Counted from the stretch's first letter, positions 25,720 through 34,618 are shown. The stretch: DNA of 64,000 nucleotides from Betaproteobacteria bacterium (GCA_016713305.1 JADJPK010000005.1:372001-436000); one strand, 5' to 3'. Program-made: numbers and translations. The notes: generated from the sequence alone by a model not told the origin.

Positions 25720-28431
25720 ATGCTCCAGTGGTTCAAGAACAAGGGTGCCCGCTCCGCAGAACTCGGCGCGCGGGTGCGGCAGGGGTTCGAGTCGCAGACC
25801 GCCGGGGATCTCGTACAGGCCCGGGAAATCTACCGCTCCGTACTTGCAGAGGATTCCGGTCATGCCGACGCCCACTATCTGTCTGGATTGATCGACGCCG
25901 CGGAAGGCCGTCTCGACCTCGCTCTCAGCCACTTCGACAGTGCGATCCGGCGCGAACCCGGCAATGGGCCCTTCCACTTTTCCCGCGGCGAAACCCTTCG
26001 GGCGAAGGGTGACCTCCCCGCCGCGACAGACGCATTCAGACGTGCGCTGGAACTGGTGCCGCAAGAGGCTTCGTGGGCGAACGAACTGGGCCGGACACTG
26101 GAGGCCATGGGAGAACGGCAGAGCGCCATGCAGGCGTATCTTCGTGCGACCGAGGCGGACCCCGCGCACGTACCGGCGTGGTTCAACCTCGGCAATTCAT
26201 TGCTCGCGGACAAGCGGACAACGGAGGCCGAGCAAGCTTTCCGCCGTGCACTCGATCTGGAACCCGGGTTCCTGCCGGCTGCGCTGGGCCTGGGAAGCAT
26301 CGCACAGGCAGCGAAGGATCTCGATGCCGCGGAATCGTGGTACCGCAAAGTGCTGGAACGGTCTCCAGGCCACGGCGAGGCACTGATCAATCTTGGCGCG
26401 TTGCTCGCCGAACGCAAGCAGCCCCTGGAGGCCGAGCGGGTGCTGCGTGACGCTGTTGCCGCTGTTCCCGCGATGGCGGAGGGATGGATCAACCTCGGGA
26501 GCGCACTTCGCGCGCAGGGGCGGACCGAAGAGGCGCTGGAGGTTCACCGACATGCCGTGGAACTGGCGCCGGACAGTCCGGCTGCCCACCTGCAATGCGC
26601 TCTCACTCTCGAGAACTCGGGCGACCTCGCGGGTGCCGAGCGATCCCTGCATGAGGCGCTTGCGCGTGATTCGAACGATCCGGAGATCCACTTCGCGCTC
26701 GCGAATGTGTTGAAGGCCGAGGGTGCGCTGGGTGAGGCCGAAGCAGAGTTTCGCCGCGCCATTGATCTGGATCCTCAGCACGGACCGGCGTGGGTGAACT
26801 ACGCCGAGTTGCTGCATGCGACCGGCCGCGTCGACGCCGGAGCCGGGGCATTGGAGCAGGCGGTGAAAGTGGCGCCGGATCTTGCCGTCGCGCACATGAA
26901 TCTGGGCGTCGCGAAGATGAACCTGGGTCACGACGAGGCCGCGGAGAGTGCGTTCCAGAAGGCGCTGGAACTGGACCCGGACTCCGCGGAGACGTATCTC
27001 GCGCTCGGTGCGCTCTATCTGTATCGAGGCAAGCTGACCGAGTCGGAAGCCGCCAGCCGCAAGGCGCTGGAGCTGGTTCCGGGTTATCACGGCGCACTCA
27101 TGAATCTCGGCGTGGCGTTGCAGCAGCAGGGGCTGCTGGAAGAGTCCATCGAGATCACGCGGCAGGCCATCGCCTTGAAGCCTGATCACGTGCAGGCATG
27201 GAGCAACATGCTGATGACGTCCAACTACAGCGCCGCTGCCACTGCGCGCGATCTGTTCGAGGAGCATCGCCGATTCGGCCGGCACTTTCCGCCGCGCCGG
27301 AACGCAGCCGGTCTTCCCCGCCGCCCGGTGGACGGGTCGCGGCGGTTGCGAATCGGCTACGTGTCTCCGGATTTCCGGTTCCATGTGGTTTCGTTCTTCT
27401 TCGAAGCCGTACTCGACGCCCACGATCGCGACCGGTTCGAGATTCTCTGCTACTACAACGAGAACCGCGTGGACGACGTCACCCGCCGCATTCGTTCCAA
27501 GGCCGATCTATGGCGCGACCTGGCGCCGCTCGACGAAGACCAGGCGGAGAAGCGTCTTCTGGAGGACGAACTGGATGTGGTCGTGGATCTTGCCGGCCAC
27601 ACCTCCCGCAACCGGCTGGGGGTGCTATCCCGGCGGGTCGCCCCGATCCAGGTCACTTGGCTCGGCTACCCCAACACGACGGGGCTCGAGGCGATGGACT
27701 GGCGGATCACCGATGCCAACGCGGATCCGTCTCCCGAGGCCGATTCTCTCCACACGGAGAGGTTGTACCGGATGCCTGAAGTCTTCATCGCGTATCGTCC
27801 CCCACCCGAAGCGCCGGACGTCGCTCCGGTCCCTCCGAGCGAGACGCAGGGTTTCGTGACCTTCTGCGCCTACAACAATTTCTCCAAGGTGAGCGACGAC
27901 GTCCTCATGTTGTGGGCACGGATCCTCCGGGAGCTGCCGGCGGCCAGGCTGGCAATGAAGACCATCGCCCTGCGGGATCCGAATGTTCAGCGCCGGGCGC
28001 AGGACAGGCTCGCGCGGCTCGGCTGCGATCTGTCGCGGGTGAGCTTTTCCGGGATCATTCCCCGGCTCGCAGATCATCTGGCCACCTACGGCAGGGCCGA
28101 CGTGGCGCTCGATGCGTTTCCCTATCACGGCACCACCACGACCTGCGAAGCGCTGTGGATGGGGGTTCCGGTCGTCAGCCTTGCCGGAGACCGTCACGCT
28201 TCCCGCGTGGGGGTGAGTCTTCTCGAGTCCATTGGCGCCGGTGAGCTTGTCGCGTCCACGCCGGATGAGTACGTTGAGAAGGCGGTGGGACTGGCGCGCG
28301 ATCCTGCACGGCTCGCCTTCTGGAGAAAGGAACTTCGGGACCGCATGCGGGCATCGACGCTGACGAACCACGCGCGGTTCACCCGGCAGCTCGAGGACGC
28401 GTATCTGGAGATGCTGAAGCCCCGTCACTGA
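25720..28431 (+). CDS. Large TPR-OGT (SPINDLY-type) glycosyltransferase, family 41
   Basis: ATG 25720 (MLQWFKNKGARSAELG) is chosen as the start because it matches the paralogues; the frame is open further upstream inside the preceding gene, but that sequence is not TPR-like. The 903-residue product has about twelve TPRs (residues about 20-500). The family-41 half has GYVSPDFRFHVVSFFFEAVL, WLGYPNTTGLEAMDW, CAYNNFSKVSDD and DVALDAFPYHGTTTTCEALW. It is the longest of the run and the closest to the pilin genes. An extended TPR superhelix usually broadens protein-substrate choice. Confidence 0.9.
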   Translation: MLQWFKNKGARSAELGARVRQGFESQTAGDLVQAREIYRSVLAEDSGHADAHYLSGLIDAAEGRLDLALSHFDSAIRREPGNGPFHFSRGETLRAKGDLPAATDAFRRALELVPQEASWANELGRTLEAMGERQSAMQAYLRATEADPAHVPAWFNLGNSLLADKRTTEAEQAFRRALDLEPGFLPAALGLGSIAQAAKDLDAAESWYRKVLERSPGHGEALINLGALLAERKQPLEAERVLRDAVAAVPAMAEGWINLGSALRAQGRTEEALEVHRHAVELAPDSPAAHLQCALTLENSGDLAGAERSLHEALARDSNDPEIHFALANVLKAEGALGEAEAEFRRAIDLDPQHGPAWVNYAELLHATGRVDAGAGALEQAVKVAPDLAVAHMNLGVAKMNLGHDEAAESAFQKALELDPDSAETYLALGALYLYRGKLTESEAASRKALELVPGYHGALMNLGVALQQQGLLEESIEITRQAIALKPDHVQAWSNMLMTSNYSAAATARDLFEEHRRFGRHFPPRRNAAGLPRRPVDGSRRLRIGYVSPDFRFHVVSFFFEAVLDAHDRDRFEILCYYNENRVDDVTRRIRSKADLWRDLAPLDEDQAEKRLLEDELDVVVDLAGHTSRNRLGVLSRRVAPIQVTWLGYPNTTGLEAMDWRITDANADPSPEADSLHTERLYRMPEVFIAYRPPPEAPDVAPVPPSETQGFVTFCAYNNFSKVSDDVLMLWARILRELPAARLAMKTIALRDPNVQRRAQDRLARLGCDLSRVSFSGIIPRLADHLATYGRADVALDAFPYHGTTTTCEALWMGVPVVSLAGDRHASRVGVSLLESIGAGELVASTPDEYVEKAVGLARDPARLAFWRKELRDRMRASTLTNHARFTRQLEDAYLEMLKPRH

Positions 28432-28465
28432 CGCGGCAGGGCGATCCAAGCACCAGAACGAAAAA

Positions 28466-28483
28466 GGGAGGCCGAAGCCTCCC
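28466..28483 (-). terminator. Intrinsic terminator of the first pilA gene
   Basis: On the minus strand the hairpin GGGAGGC-TTCG-GCCTCCC is followed by a run of T. It lies 27 bases past the pilA stop codon. An identical hairpin follows the second pilA. It is also only 34 bases past the last glycosyltransferase stop and may end both converging transcripts. Confidence 0.9.
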
Positions 28484-28510
28484 TTTCGTTTGCCTGTTCG
28501 AGACGACCGA

Positions 28511-28960
28511 TCAGGACTTCGGATAGTACTTGGACGGCACCGAGCCGCTTACCGACCAGGCATTGCCCGAGGCGCTGCAGGTGGACGTCCACACGATCGT
28601 CTGCGCGGCGGCCACGGATGTACCGATGGCCTTCATGGCGACCGTCACCGTGCCTTGCGAGCTGGAGCCGGCGGCGAGCGTCACGCTCGTGACGTAGTTG
28701 CCGGAAATGCTTGTCGCTGCGGGCATGCCGGCGCTGGCGTTGTCCGTGACACCCGTGCCGGTGACACCGAGCTCAGCTTCCGAGCAAGCCTGGCCAACGG
28801 CCAGACGTGCCGGTTCGGAGAGGCTCACTGCTTCCTGCACTTTTGCACGAACCGTGTAGTCCTGGTAGGCCGGCAATGCGACGGCTGCCAGAATGCCGAT
28901 GATCGCGACGACGATCATCAATTCGATCAGGGTGAAACCCTGCTGGATACTGCGCTTCAT
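28511..28960 (-). CDS. pilA: Type IV major pilin PilA (copy 1)
   Basis: The 149-residue prepilin has a 7-residue basic leader, a G|FTLIELMIVVAIIGILAA N-terminal helix and the Glu5 needed for assembly. Two Cys in the C-terminal part (QACSEAE and TSTCSAS) should form the D-region disulfide. It is about 95% identical to the copy at 29799-30245; the seven or so changes are nearly all conservative (V/I, M/L). The sigma-54 promoter is 58 bases upstream. Both copies share the start-proximal leader with AGGAG. Confidence 0.95.
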   Translation of the reverse strand: MKRSIQQGFTLIELMIVVAIIGILAAVALPAYQDYTVRAKVQEAVSLSEPARLAVGQACSEAELGVTGTGVTDNASAGMPAATSISGNYVTSVTLAAGSSSQGTVTVAMKAIGTSVAAAQTIVWTSTCSASGNAWSVSGSVPSKYYPKS

Positions 28961-29017
28961 CTAGAAAGCTCCTGTGGCGGTTGGAACACTACACAATCGG
29001 GTGTGCGCAATCGGTGT

Positions 29018-29033
29018 CGCAAGCCATATGCCA
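29018..29033 (-). promoter_or_regulatory. Sigma-54 promoter of pilA copy 1
   Basis: The minus-strand sequence TGGCATATGGCTTGCG has the GG at -24 and GC at -12 separated by 10 bases (GG-N10-GC), matching the RpoN consensus TGGCAC-N5-TTGCA. It lies 58 bases upstream of the pilA start, leaving about a 45-base leader. The same element sits in front of pilA copy 2, with one difference in the spacer. Confidence 0.88.
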
Positions 29034-29188
29034 AATTTCGTAGTCCATCGATTTTCTGGCTGATGATTGCGAACCGTCGACGCTCCGATGACCGCTTCTC
29101 AGGATCCTGTGGGGATAGAACCTTTTCAGTGCGCGGATGGAGATCTCATCGGGGACCGCGCGCTCCCCGCGCGTGGACGCGCAGAGCG

Positions 29189-29710
29189 TCAGGGTTTGCG
29201 AGCGATCATGTTGCAGCTGATCGGCACGCCGTTGAACGCCACCTGGCTGGTGTCGTCGAACAGATCGAAGCTTTCGACCCGGCGCGGCTCCACGAAGCCG
29301 GCGCCTCGCAGGAAATCGCGAAGGAATTCCTCATTCAGTCCGACGTAGTGGAAATCGTGCGGGTTCAGCTGTCCGCCGAACATCATCCGCATGATGGCAA
29401 AGCGCTGCTGGACGCCGATGGACTCTCGCAACAGGAAGAGTTCGCAGAGCGTATCCAGATCCGGCACGCTGACGTAGAGCGTACCGCCCGGGGCCAGCAC
29501 GCGATTCCATTCCTTGAGCGCCGCGAGCAGGTCATTCTGGTAGCCGAAGTGCTCCGCGACGTGAGACGCGTAGAGGGCCTCGAAGGTGCCGGTGGGAAAC
29601 CGGGAGAGATCCAGCGCGTTGCCCACGTGGTTGACGTGGGGTGCCGGGATCGCATCGAGAATCTCCCATTCGGGATGAGGACGTTGACCGCCGATGTGAA
29701 GCTTGCGCAT
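29189..29710 (-). CDS. Class I SAM-dependent methyltransferase between the two pilins
   Basis: The 173-residue product starts MRKLHIGGQRPHPEWEIL, a short N-terminal SAM-binding loop (LHIGG with the acidic residue DAIPAP downstream). It then has VAEHFGYQNDLLAALKEWNR, LAPGGTLYVSVPDLDTLC and the C-terminal LRGAGFVEPRRVESFD. This resembles the compact methyltransferases found in surface-polysaccharide loci. It follows the pilA copy 2 terminator, so it may use its own promoter. Substrate unknown; it may act on a glycan or on the pilin itself. Confidence 0.8.
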   Translation of the reverse strand: MRKLHIGGQRPHPEWEILDAIPAPHVNHVGNALDLSRFPTGTFEALYASHVAEHFGYQNDLLAALKEWNRVLAPGGTLYVSVPDLDTLCELFLLRESIGVQQRFAIMRMMFGGQLNPHDFHYVGLNEEFLRDFLRGAGFVEPRRVESFDLFDDTSQVAFNGVPISCNMIARKP

Positions 29711-29753
29711 GGTCGTGGTGTGTGAATCCGGATCGGGCGATGCAAAGAAAGAA

Positions 29754-29771
29754 GGGAGGCCGAAGCCTCCC
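29754..29771 (-). terminator. Intrinsic terminator of pilA copy 2
   Basis: The hairpin GGGAGGC-TTCG-GCCTCCC on the minus strand is identical in its stem to the one after copy 1 and is followed by TTCTTTCTTT. It lies 27 bases past the pilA copy 2 stop, the same distance as in copy 1, so the duplication included the terminator. Confidence 0.85.
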
Positions 29772-29798
29772 TTCCAGAAGCAGAGATCGAAGGATCGA

Positions 29799-30245
29799 TC
29801 AGGACTTCGGATAGTACTTGGACGGCACCGAGCCGCTCACCGACCAGGCGTTGCCGGAGGCGCTGCAGGTCGAGGTCCAGACCACCGTCTGGGCGGCGGC
29901 AACCGATGTACCGATCGCCTTGAGCGCGACAGTGACCGTGCCCTGCGAGCTGGAGCCCGCGGCGAGCGTGACGCTCGTCACGTAATTGCCGGAAACGCTG
30001 GTTGCGGCGGGCATGCCGGCGCTGGCGTTATCGGTCACGCCCGTGCCAGTGACGCCGAGGGTGGCCTCGGAGCAAGCCTGGCCGATGGCCAGACGTGCCG
30101 GCTCGGACAAGCTCACGGCTTCCTGAATCTTGGCCCGAACCGTGTAGTCCTGATAGGCAGGCAGCGCGACGGCCGCGAGAATACCGATGATCGCGACCAC
30201 GATCATCAGTTCGATAAGGGTGAAACCCTGTTGAATACGCTTCAT
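29799..30245 (-). CDS. pilA: Type IV major pilin PilA (copy 2)
   Basis: The 148-residue prepilin is nearly identical to copy 1, with a one-residue shorter leader (MKRIQQG|FTLIEL) and the same Cys pair (C58, C127). The nucleotide sequence differs more than the protein, mostly at third positions, so the duplication is not the most recent kind. Its own sigma-54 promoter and an upstream dyad at 30355-30391 suggest separate regulation. The product polymerises into the pilus after PilD cleavage. Confidence 0.95.
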   Translation of the reverse strand: MKRIQQGFTLIELMIVVAIIGILAAVALPAYQDYTVRAKIQEAVSLSEPARLAIGQACSEATLGVTGTGVTDNASAGMPAATSVSGNYVTSVTLAAGSSSQGTVTVALKAIGTSVAAAQTVVWTSTCSASGNAWSVSGSVPSKYYPKS

Positions 30246-30305
30246 CTAGAAAGCTCCTGTGGCGGTTGGATCGAAACACAATCGGGCTTGTGCGTTTTTC
30301 ACAAA

Positions 30306-30321
30306 CGCAAGCCGCATGCCA
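30306..30321 (-). promoter_or_regulatory. Sigma-54 promoter of pilA copy 2
   Basis: TGGCATGCGGCTTGCG on the minus strand has GG and GC separated by 10 bases. It is 61 bases upstream of the pilA copy 2 start and differs from the copy 1 element only in the spacer. RpoN promoters need an AAA+ activator such as PilR bound upstream. Confidence 0.88.
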
Positions 30322-30354
30322 GAAAAGTGGAGGCGCGGCGCGGGGGTGCGGGTG

Positions 30355-30391
30355 CCGATACGTGCATTTTCCCGGCAAGGAAATGTATCGG
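30355..30391. repeat. Inverted repeat upstream of the pilA copy 2 promoter
   Basis: The arms CCGATACGTGCATTTTCC and GGAAATGTATCGG are an imperfect dyad of 37 bases around a CGGCAA centre. Its middle is about 80 bases upstream of the expected transcription start on the minus strand, a usual place for an enhancer-binding activator. I see no equivalent dyad in front of copy 1. It could instead be a terminator-like fold, but no T run follows. Confidence 0.5.
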
Positions 30392-30534
30392 TTTGATCCC
30401 TTCAATCCTTGAGGAATTGTGAGATTCGGCAAAAAAGGCCGGATTTTTCGCGCGGCATCCGCCGGTCGCAGATTGCTGCGCCGCGTGCCGCATTGGGCCG
30501 CCCGCCTGCGGCATGTCCTACGTGACGAAATGTG

Positions 30535-32202
30535 TCAGTCCGTGGAGTAACCGGGGATCCGTGCCTCGTCGACCGCGTCGATCTGCTCCGGGTCGAGGAA
30601 TTCCTTGGCGTATCGCAAGTAGACGCGTTCCCGGACGAAGATGTCGAACAGGTCCGGATCGATGTGGCCGTTCTGCCTGAACTTTCCCAGGATGTGGAGG
30701 GATTCGGTGAGCGTCTTTCCCTTCTTGTAGGGCCTGTCCTTCGCCGTGAGCGCTTCGAAGATGTCGGCGATTCCCATGATCCTTGCCTGCACCGACATTT
30801 CGTCGCGGGAGAGTCCTCGAGGGTAGCCCTTGCCGTCCATCCGCTCGTGATGGCCGCCCGCGTACTCGGGCACCTTCTCCAGATGCCGGGGCCAGGGCAG
30901 CGCCTCGAGCATCTTGATGGTCACCTCGATGTGGTGATTGATGACCCGCCGTTCCTTCGCGGTCAGCGTTCCGGCACGGATGGTCAGATTTTCCAGTTCG
31001 TCGGGAGACAGGAAATCCGACTCGACGCCGGCGGGAGTCTCCCAACGGTACTGGCCGGAGATGTTCGCCACGCGCTGCTGATCTTCCGGGCTCATCGCTT
31101 CGGAACCGACATTGGCCTCGCGGATGAACTCGCGGTCGCTCTCGATCTGACGGATCCGGTCCCGCAACGATTGCTCCAGTCCTGCCCCGTCGGCCCCGCG
31201 CTCGCCAAATCTGGAAGAAAGTTTCGCACGGAGCATGGCGATCTCCGCGTCACGCTTGATCACCTCGAAGCGGGTGTCGATCAGATCGATCCGGTCGAAA
31301 ATGGTCTGAAGCTTGGTTGCCTTGTCGACCACGTGGACGGGGGTGGTGACCTTTCCGCAGTCGTGCAGAAGACCCGCGATCTTGAGTTCGTAGCGGTCCT
31401 TGTCGGTCATGGACCATCCGGCGAGAGGGCCTGTGCGTGTCTCGTGCGCCGCCTCGGCCAGCATCATCGTGAGCACCGGGACGCGTTCGCAGTGTCCGCC
31501 GGTATAGGGCGACTTGTCGTCGATTGCCTCGTTGATGAGGTTGATGAACGACTCGAACAGTTCCTCGAGCTGCGAGATCAGGAGCCGGTTCGTGAGTGCC
31601 ACCGCCGCCTGGGATGCGAGCGATTCCGCGAGCCTCTGGTCCGCGTCGCTGAAGGGCACGATGTCACCCGTGTCGCGATCCTTCGCATTGATGAGCTGAA
31701 GCACCCCGATGATCTCGTTCTCGTGGTTCTTCATGGGGACGGTGAGGAAGGACTTCGAGCGATAGCCTGTCCGGCCATCGAAGTTCTTGGTTCCGGAGAA
31801 ATCGAATCCTTCCTCGGTGTACGCGTCCGCGATGTTGACCGTCTTGTCGCGCAGCACGCTGAAGGCCACGACCATGGAGGTGTTCTCGCGGCCCTCCTGA
31901 TCGCGCAGCGCGATCGGATCGAAAGGGATCGCTTTGCCGGTCGTGCCGCCCATCGCGATGCCCAGCCCTTCGTTTCGCAGGATCTCGAAGTGAAGAAGGT
32001 TCTCGTCTTCCGGGTGGCGCCGGTACAACGTTCCGCCTTCCGCGTTGGTGATCTTCTTGGCCGCCAGGAGGATGGTCTCGAGCAGCCTGGAGATGTCGCG
32101 CTCCCGGGAGAGCGCAATCCCTATGTCGTTCAGTTCCTCGAGGCGCCGCAGCAGGTCGCCGACGGCGATGTCCGGCCCGTTTGTCTTTGCAGCAGCGGTC
32201 AT
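30535..32202 (-). CDS. GAF domain / HD-GYP cyclic-di-GMP phosphodiesterase
   Basis: The start is ATG 32202 (TAAAKTNGPD) behind GGGGACGACGAC; an alternative TTG upstream is less likely. Of 555 residues, about 20-200 form a GAF domain (SRERDISRLLETILLAAKKI, FLTVPMKNHENEIIGVLQLI). The C-terminal half has the HD pair in HDCGK (H280-D281) and GHHERMDGKGYPRGL (GYP near 458), with about 130 residues inserted between the two motifs. It should hydrolyse c-di-GMP to pGpG or GMP. No membrane segment is seen. The downstream pilin genes fit a role in pilus control. Confidence 0.93.
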   Translation of the reverse strand: MTAAAKTNGPDIAVGDLLRRLEELNDIGIALSRERDISRLLETILLAAKKITNAEGGTLYRRHPEDENLLHFEILRNEGLGIAMGGTTGKAIPFDPIALRDQEGRENTSMVVAFSVLRDKTVNIADAYTEEGFDFSGTKNFDGRTGYRSKSFLTVPMKNHENEIIGVLQLINAKDRDTGDIVPFSDADQRLAESLASQAAVALTNRLLISQLEELFESFINLINEAIDDKSPYTGGHCERVPVLTMMLAEAAHETRTGPLAGWSMTDKDRYELKIAGLLHDCGKVTTPVHVVDKATKLQTIFDRIDLIDTRFEVIKRDAEIAMLRAKLSSRFGERGADGAGLEQSLRDRIRQIESDREFIREANVGSEAMSPEDQQRVANISGQYRWETPAGVESDFLSPDELENLTIRAGTLTAKERRVINHHIEVTIKMLEALPWPRHLEKVPEYAGGHHERMDGKGYPRGLSRDEMSVQARIMGIADIFEALTAKDRPYKKGKTLTESLHILGKFRQNGHIDPDLFDIFVRERVYLRYAKEFLDPEQIDAVDEARIPGYSTD

Positions 32203-32230
32203 GTCGTCGTCCCCCGAGTCGACTGCCAAA

Positions 32231-34618
32231 CTACTTGATACAGACTGCGCGAACCTGTTTCATGTCCGTGACGCCCTGGAGGACCTTTTCCATGCCGTCC
32301 TGCTTCAGGGTGCGCATGCCTTCGTGCAGGGCGGTCGCAAGAATCTCCGCCACGCGGGCGTGTTCCTGGATATGGCGCTTCACGGTATCGCTGCCCAGCA
32401 GCAGTTCGTGCAGGCCGACACGCCCCTTGTAGCCTGTGCCGCTGCACACATCGCAACCCACCGGCGTGTACAGGGTGAATTGGCCCTTGTCGTTGGCGAA
32501 ACTCTGCGTCCATTCGTGATGGAGCGCTTCCATCGCGCCCTTCGCGTCCGTCTTCCACTGCTCGGTGTTGCGCAGTTCGGACGCGTACTCTTCCAGCAGG
32601 GCCTTGATCTCCTCGGGTGTGGCGACATGCGGCTGCTTGCACTTGGCACAGAGCCTCTTCGCCAGCCGTTGGGCAAGCACCCCCAGCAGCGCATCCGCGA
32701 AGTTGAACGGGTCCATCCCCATGTCCAGCAGGCGGATGATCGATTCGGGCGCGCTGTTCGTATGGAGCGTCGCGAAGACCAGGTGACCGGTGAGAGACGC
32801 CTCGATGCCGATGGAGGTGGTCTCCTTGTCGCGCATTTCGCCCACCATGATGACGTCCGGATCGGCGCGGAGAAAGGCCCGCATCGCCGTCGCGAACGTA
32901 ACTCCCGCCTTGGGATTCATCTGCACCTGGCGCAAGCCCTTCTGGGTGATTTCCACCGGGTCTTCGGCTGTCCAGATCTTCGTTTCCGGCGTGTTGATGT
33001 AGCCCAGGATCGAGTGCAGTGTGGTGGTCTTGCCCGAGCCGGTCGGCCCGCATACGAAGAAGAGGCCGTACGGCTTGGCGATGGTTTCCTTGACGGACTT
33101 CACGTTGCGCCCGGACAGGCCCAGCTTGTCGAGCGGAATCGGCTCGCCGGCGGCGAGAATCCGCATCACGATGTCTTCGACTCCACCCTGGGACGGGATG
33201 GTCGCGACTCGCAGTTCGATATCCAGCGGGCCGTATTTCTTGAACTTGATCTTGCCGTCCTGCGGCTTGCGGCGCTCGGAGATGTCGAGGTCGCACATGA
33301 TCTTGATACGCGCCGCGAGGGCGTTCCGGTAGGACGCCGGAATCGAGATGTAGTTGACGAGCGTCCCGTCCTTGCGGAAGCGCACCTCGGTCTTGCCCTT
33401 TCCGGGAAACGGCTCGATGTGAATGTCGGATGCGCCCTGGTGATAGGCATCGACGATGATCTTGTTGACGAGCTTCACGAGCTCGTTGTCCTGGGCGAGC
33501 GTGACGTCGTCGCCACTTGCCGCTTCGACCTCCGTCTCGTCGTCGAGCTTGTCCAGGAGCTCGCCCACGTCGGTCACCAGGTCCTCGGAGGACATGCCTC
33601 CTCCGAAGAAGTGGTCGATGGTCGAGCGCAGCTCCTTGAGAGTCGTCACTGCGTAGACGACCTTCGCGCGAGGGAAGATGTTGTTCACCATGCGCGATGC
33701 CCGCAGCCGCTCCGGGTCCGTGGTCATCACCAGGACACCGTCCTTTCCTTCTTCCAGCGGCAGCCACGCGTTGCTTTCGACGAACTCCCGCTTGAGATTC
33801 TTCAGCAGGTCTACCGGCTTGATCCGGTCGGCGCGGAACCCTTCGTACGGGACGCCGAAGAAGGCGGACACGGCGTCGCCGATCGCCTGGGGCTTCACCT
33901 GGAATTCATCGATGAGAACGTCCTCGATGTCCAACCCCTTTCGCCGCGCGGAGCGGGTCGCCAGCTCGATCTCTTCGGAAGAGAGCACGGCGTTGGTCAC
34001 CAGGGCGTCGTACTTGCCCCGAAGCGTCTGCGGCGCCTTCTGCCGCTGCTTGAGCGCAATGGCCAGCGTCTCGCAGAGATTGACCGCGCCTTCCTCGGAC
34101 GGGGGGCCGAACGTGTCGCCCGCCTTGGAATTGATGATCTGGACCACACCGACTAGCTCGTTGCCGCCCGCTTCGAGGATGGGCACGACCAGCATCTGCT
34201 TCGTACGGTATCCCGTGCGGCGGTCCACTTCCTTCAGGAACCGGAGCTGGGCGCTCAGATTGCGCAGTTCCTCCTCGTCGTAGACATCGCGGATGTTCAC
34301 CAGCCGCTTGTGCATCGCGACGAAGCCCGCGATGCTCTGCTCGTTGATGGGAAGCTTCAGGTCCTTGAACGAGGCGAGCCCGGTCTTCACCTTGGAGACG
34401 ATGGAGGTCTTGTCGTCAGCGATCGTGTAGATCGTCAGGCGGTCGGCGTCGAAGAGGTCGCAGATCTCCTGCGAGACCTCGAGCATGATCTCGTCCACGT
34501 TGGCCGTGGCGTGGATCTTGTTGGTGACCGCCTGCAGCTTTCGCTGGAACTCTAGCTTGCGGCTGATCTCGGCCACATTCTGGCCGGACTGCGGTTTGGA
34601 ATCGATGACGGTGCTCAT
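32231..34618 (-). CDS. GAF domain / GspE-PilB-type secretion ATPase
   Basis: The 795-residue protein begins with a GAF domain (residues about 25-200: DEIMLEVSQEICDLFDADRL, YRTKQMLVVPILEAGGNELV). A GspE/MshE N-terminal domain (230-340) follows, and then the ATPase core: Walker A GPTGSGKTT near 523, Walker B with DPDVIMVGEMRD, and a zinc site (CAKCKQ, CDVCSGTGYKG). This architecture fits a type IV pilus or secretion ATPase controlled by a bound ligand. It lies just upstream of the GAF/HD-GYP gene on the same strand, 28 bases away. It is not the T2SS ATPase, which is at the window end. Confidence 0.92.
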   Translation of the reverse strand: MSTVIDSKPQSGQNVAEISRKLEFQRKLQAVTNKIHATANVDEIMLEVSQEICDLFDADRLTIYTIADDKTSIVSKVKTGLASFKDLKLPINEQSIAGFVAMHKRLVNIRDVYDEEELRNLSAQLRFLKEVDRRTGYRTKQMLVVPILEAGGNELVGVVQIINSKAGDTFGPPSEEGAVNLCETLAIALKQRQKAPQTLRGKYDALVTNAVLSSEEIELATRSARRKGLDIEDVLIDEFQVKPQAIGDAVSAFFGVPYEGFRADRIKPVDLLKNLKREFVESNAWLPLEEGKDGVLVMTTDPERLRASRMVNNIFPRAKVVYAVTTLKELRSTIDHFFGGGMSSEDLVTDVGELLDKLDDETEVEAASGDDVTLAQDNELVKLVNKIIVDAYHQGASDIHIEPFPGKGKTEVRFRKDGTLVNYISIPASYRNALAARIKIMCDLDISERRKPQDGKIKFKKYGPLDIELRVATIPSQGGVEDIVMRILAAGEPIPLDKLGLSGRNVKSVKETIAKPYGLFFVCGPTGSGKTTTLHSILGYINTPETKIWTAEDPVEITQKGLRQVQMNPKAGVTFATAMRAFLRADPDVIMVGEMRDKETTSIGIEASLTGHLVFATLHTNSAPESIIRLLDMGMDPFNFADALLGVLAQRLAKRLCAKCKQPHVATPEEIKALLEEYASELRNTEQWKTDAKGAMEALHHEWTQSFANDKGQFTLYTPVGCDVCSGTGYKGRVGLHELLLGSDTVKRHIQEHARVAEILATALHEGMRTLKQDGMEKVLQGVTDMKQVRAVCIK

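Noticed and set aside
28466..29771. Repeated GGGAGGC...GCCTCCC units as a CRISPR or mobile repeat.
   Set aside because: Only two copies exist, each at a pilin gene end with a T run, so they are terminators carried by the gene duplication.
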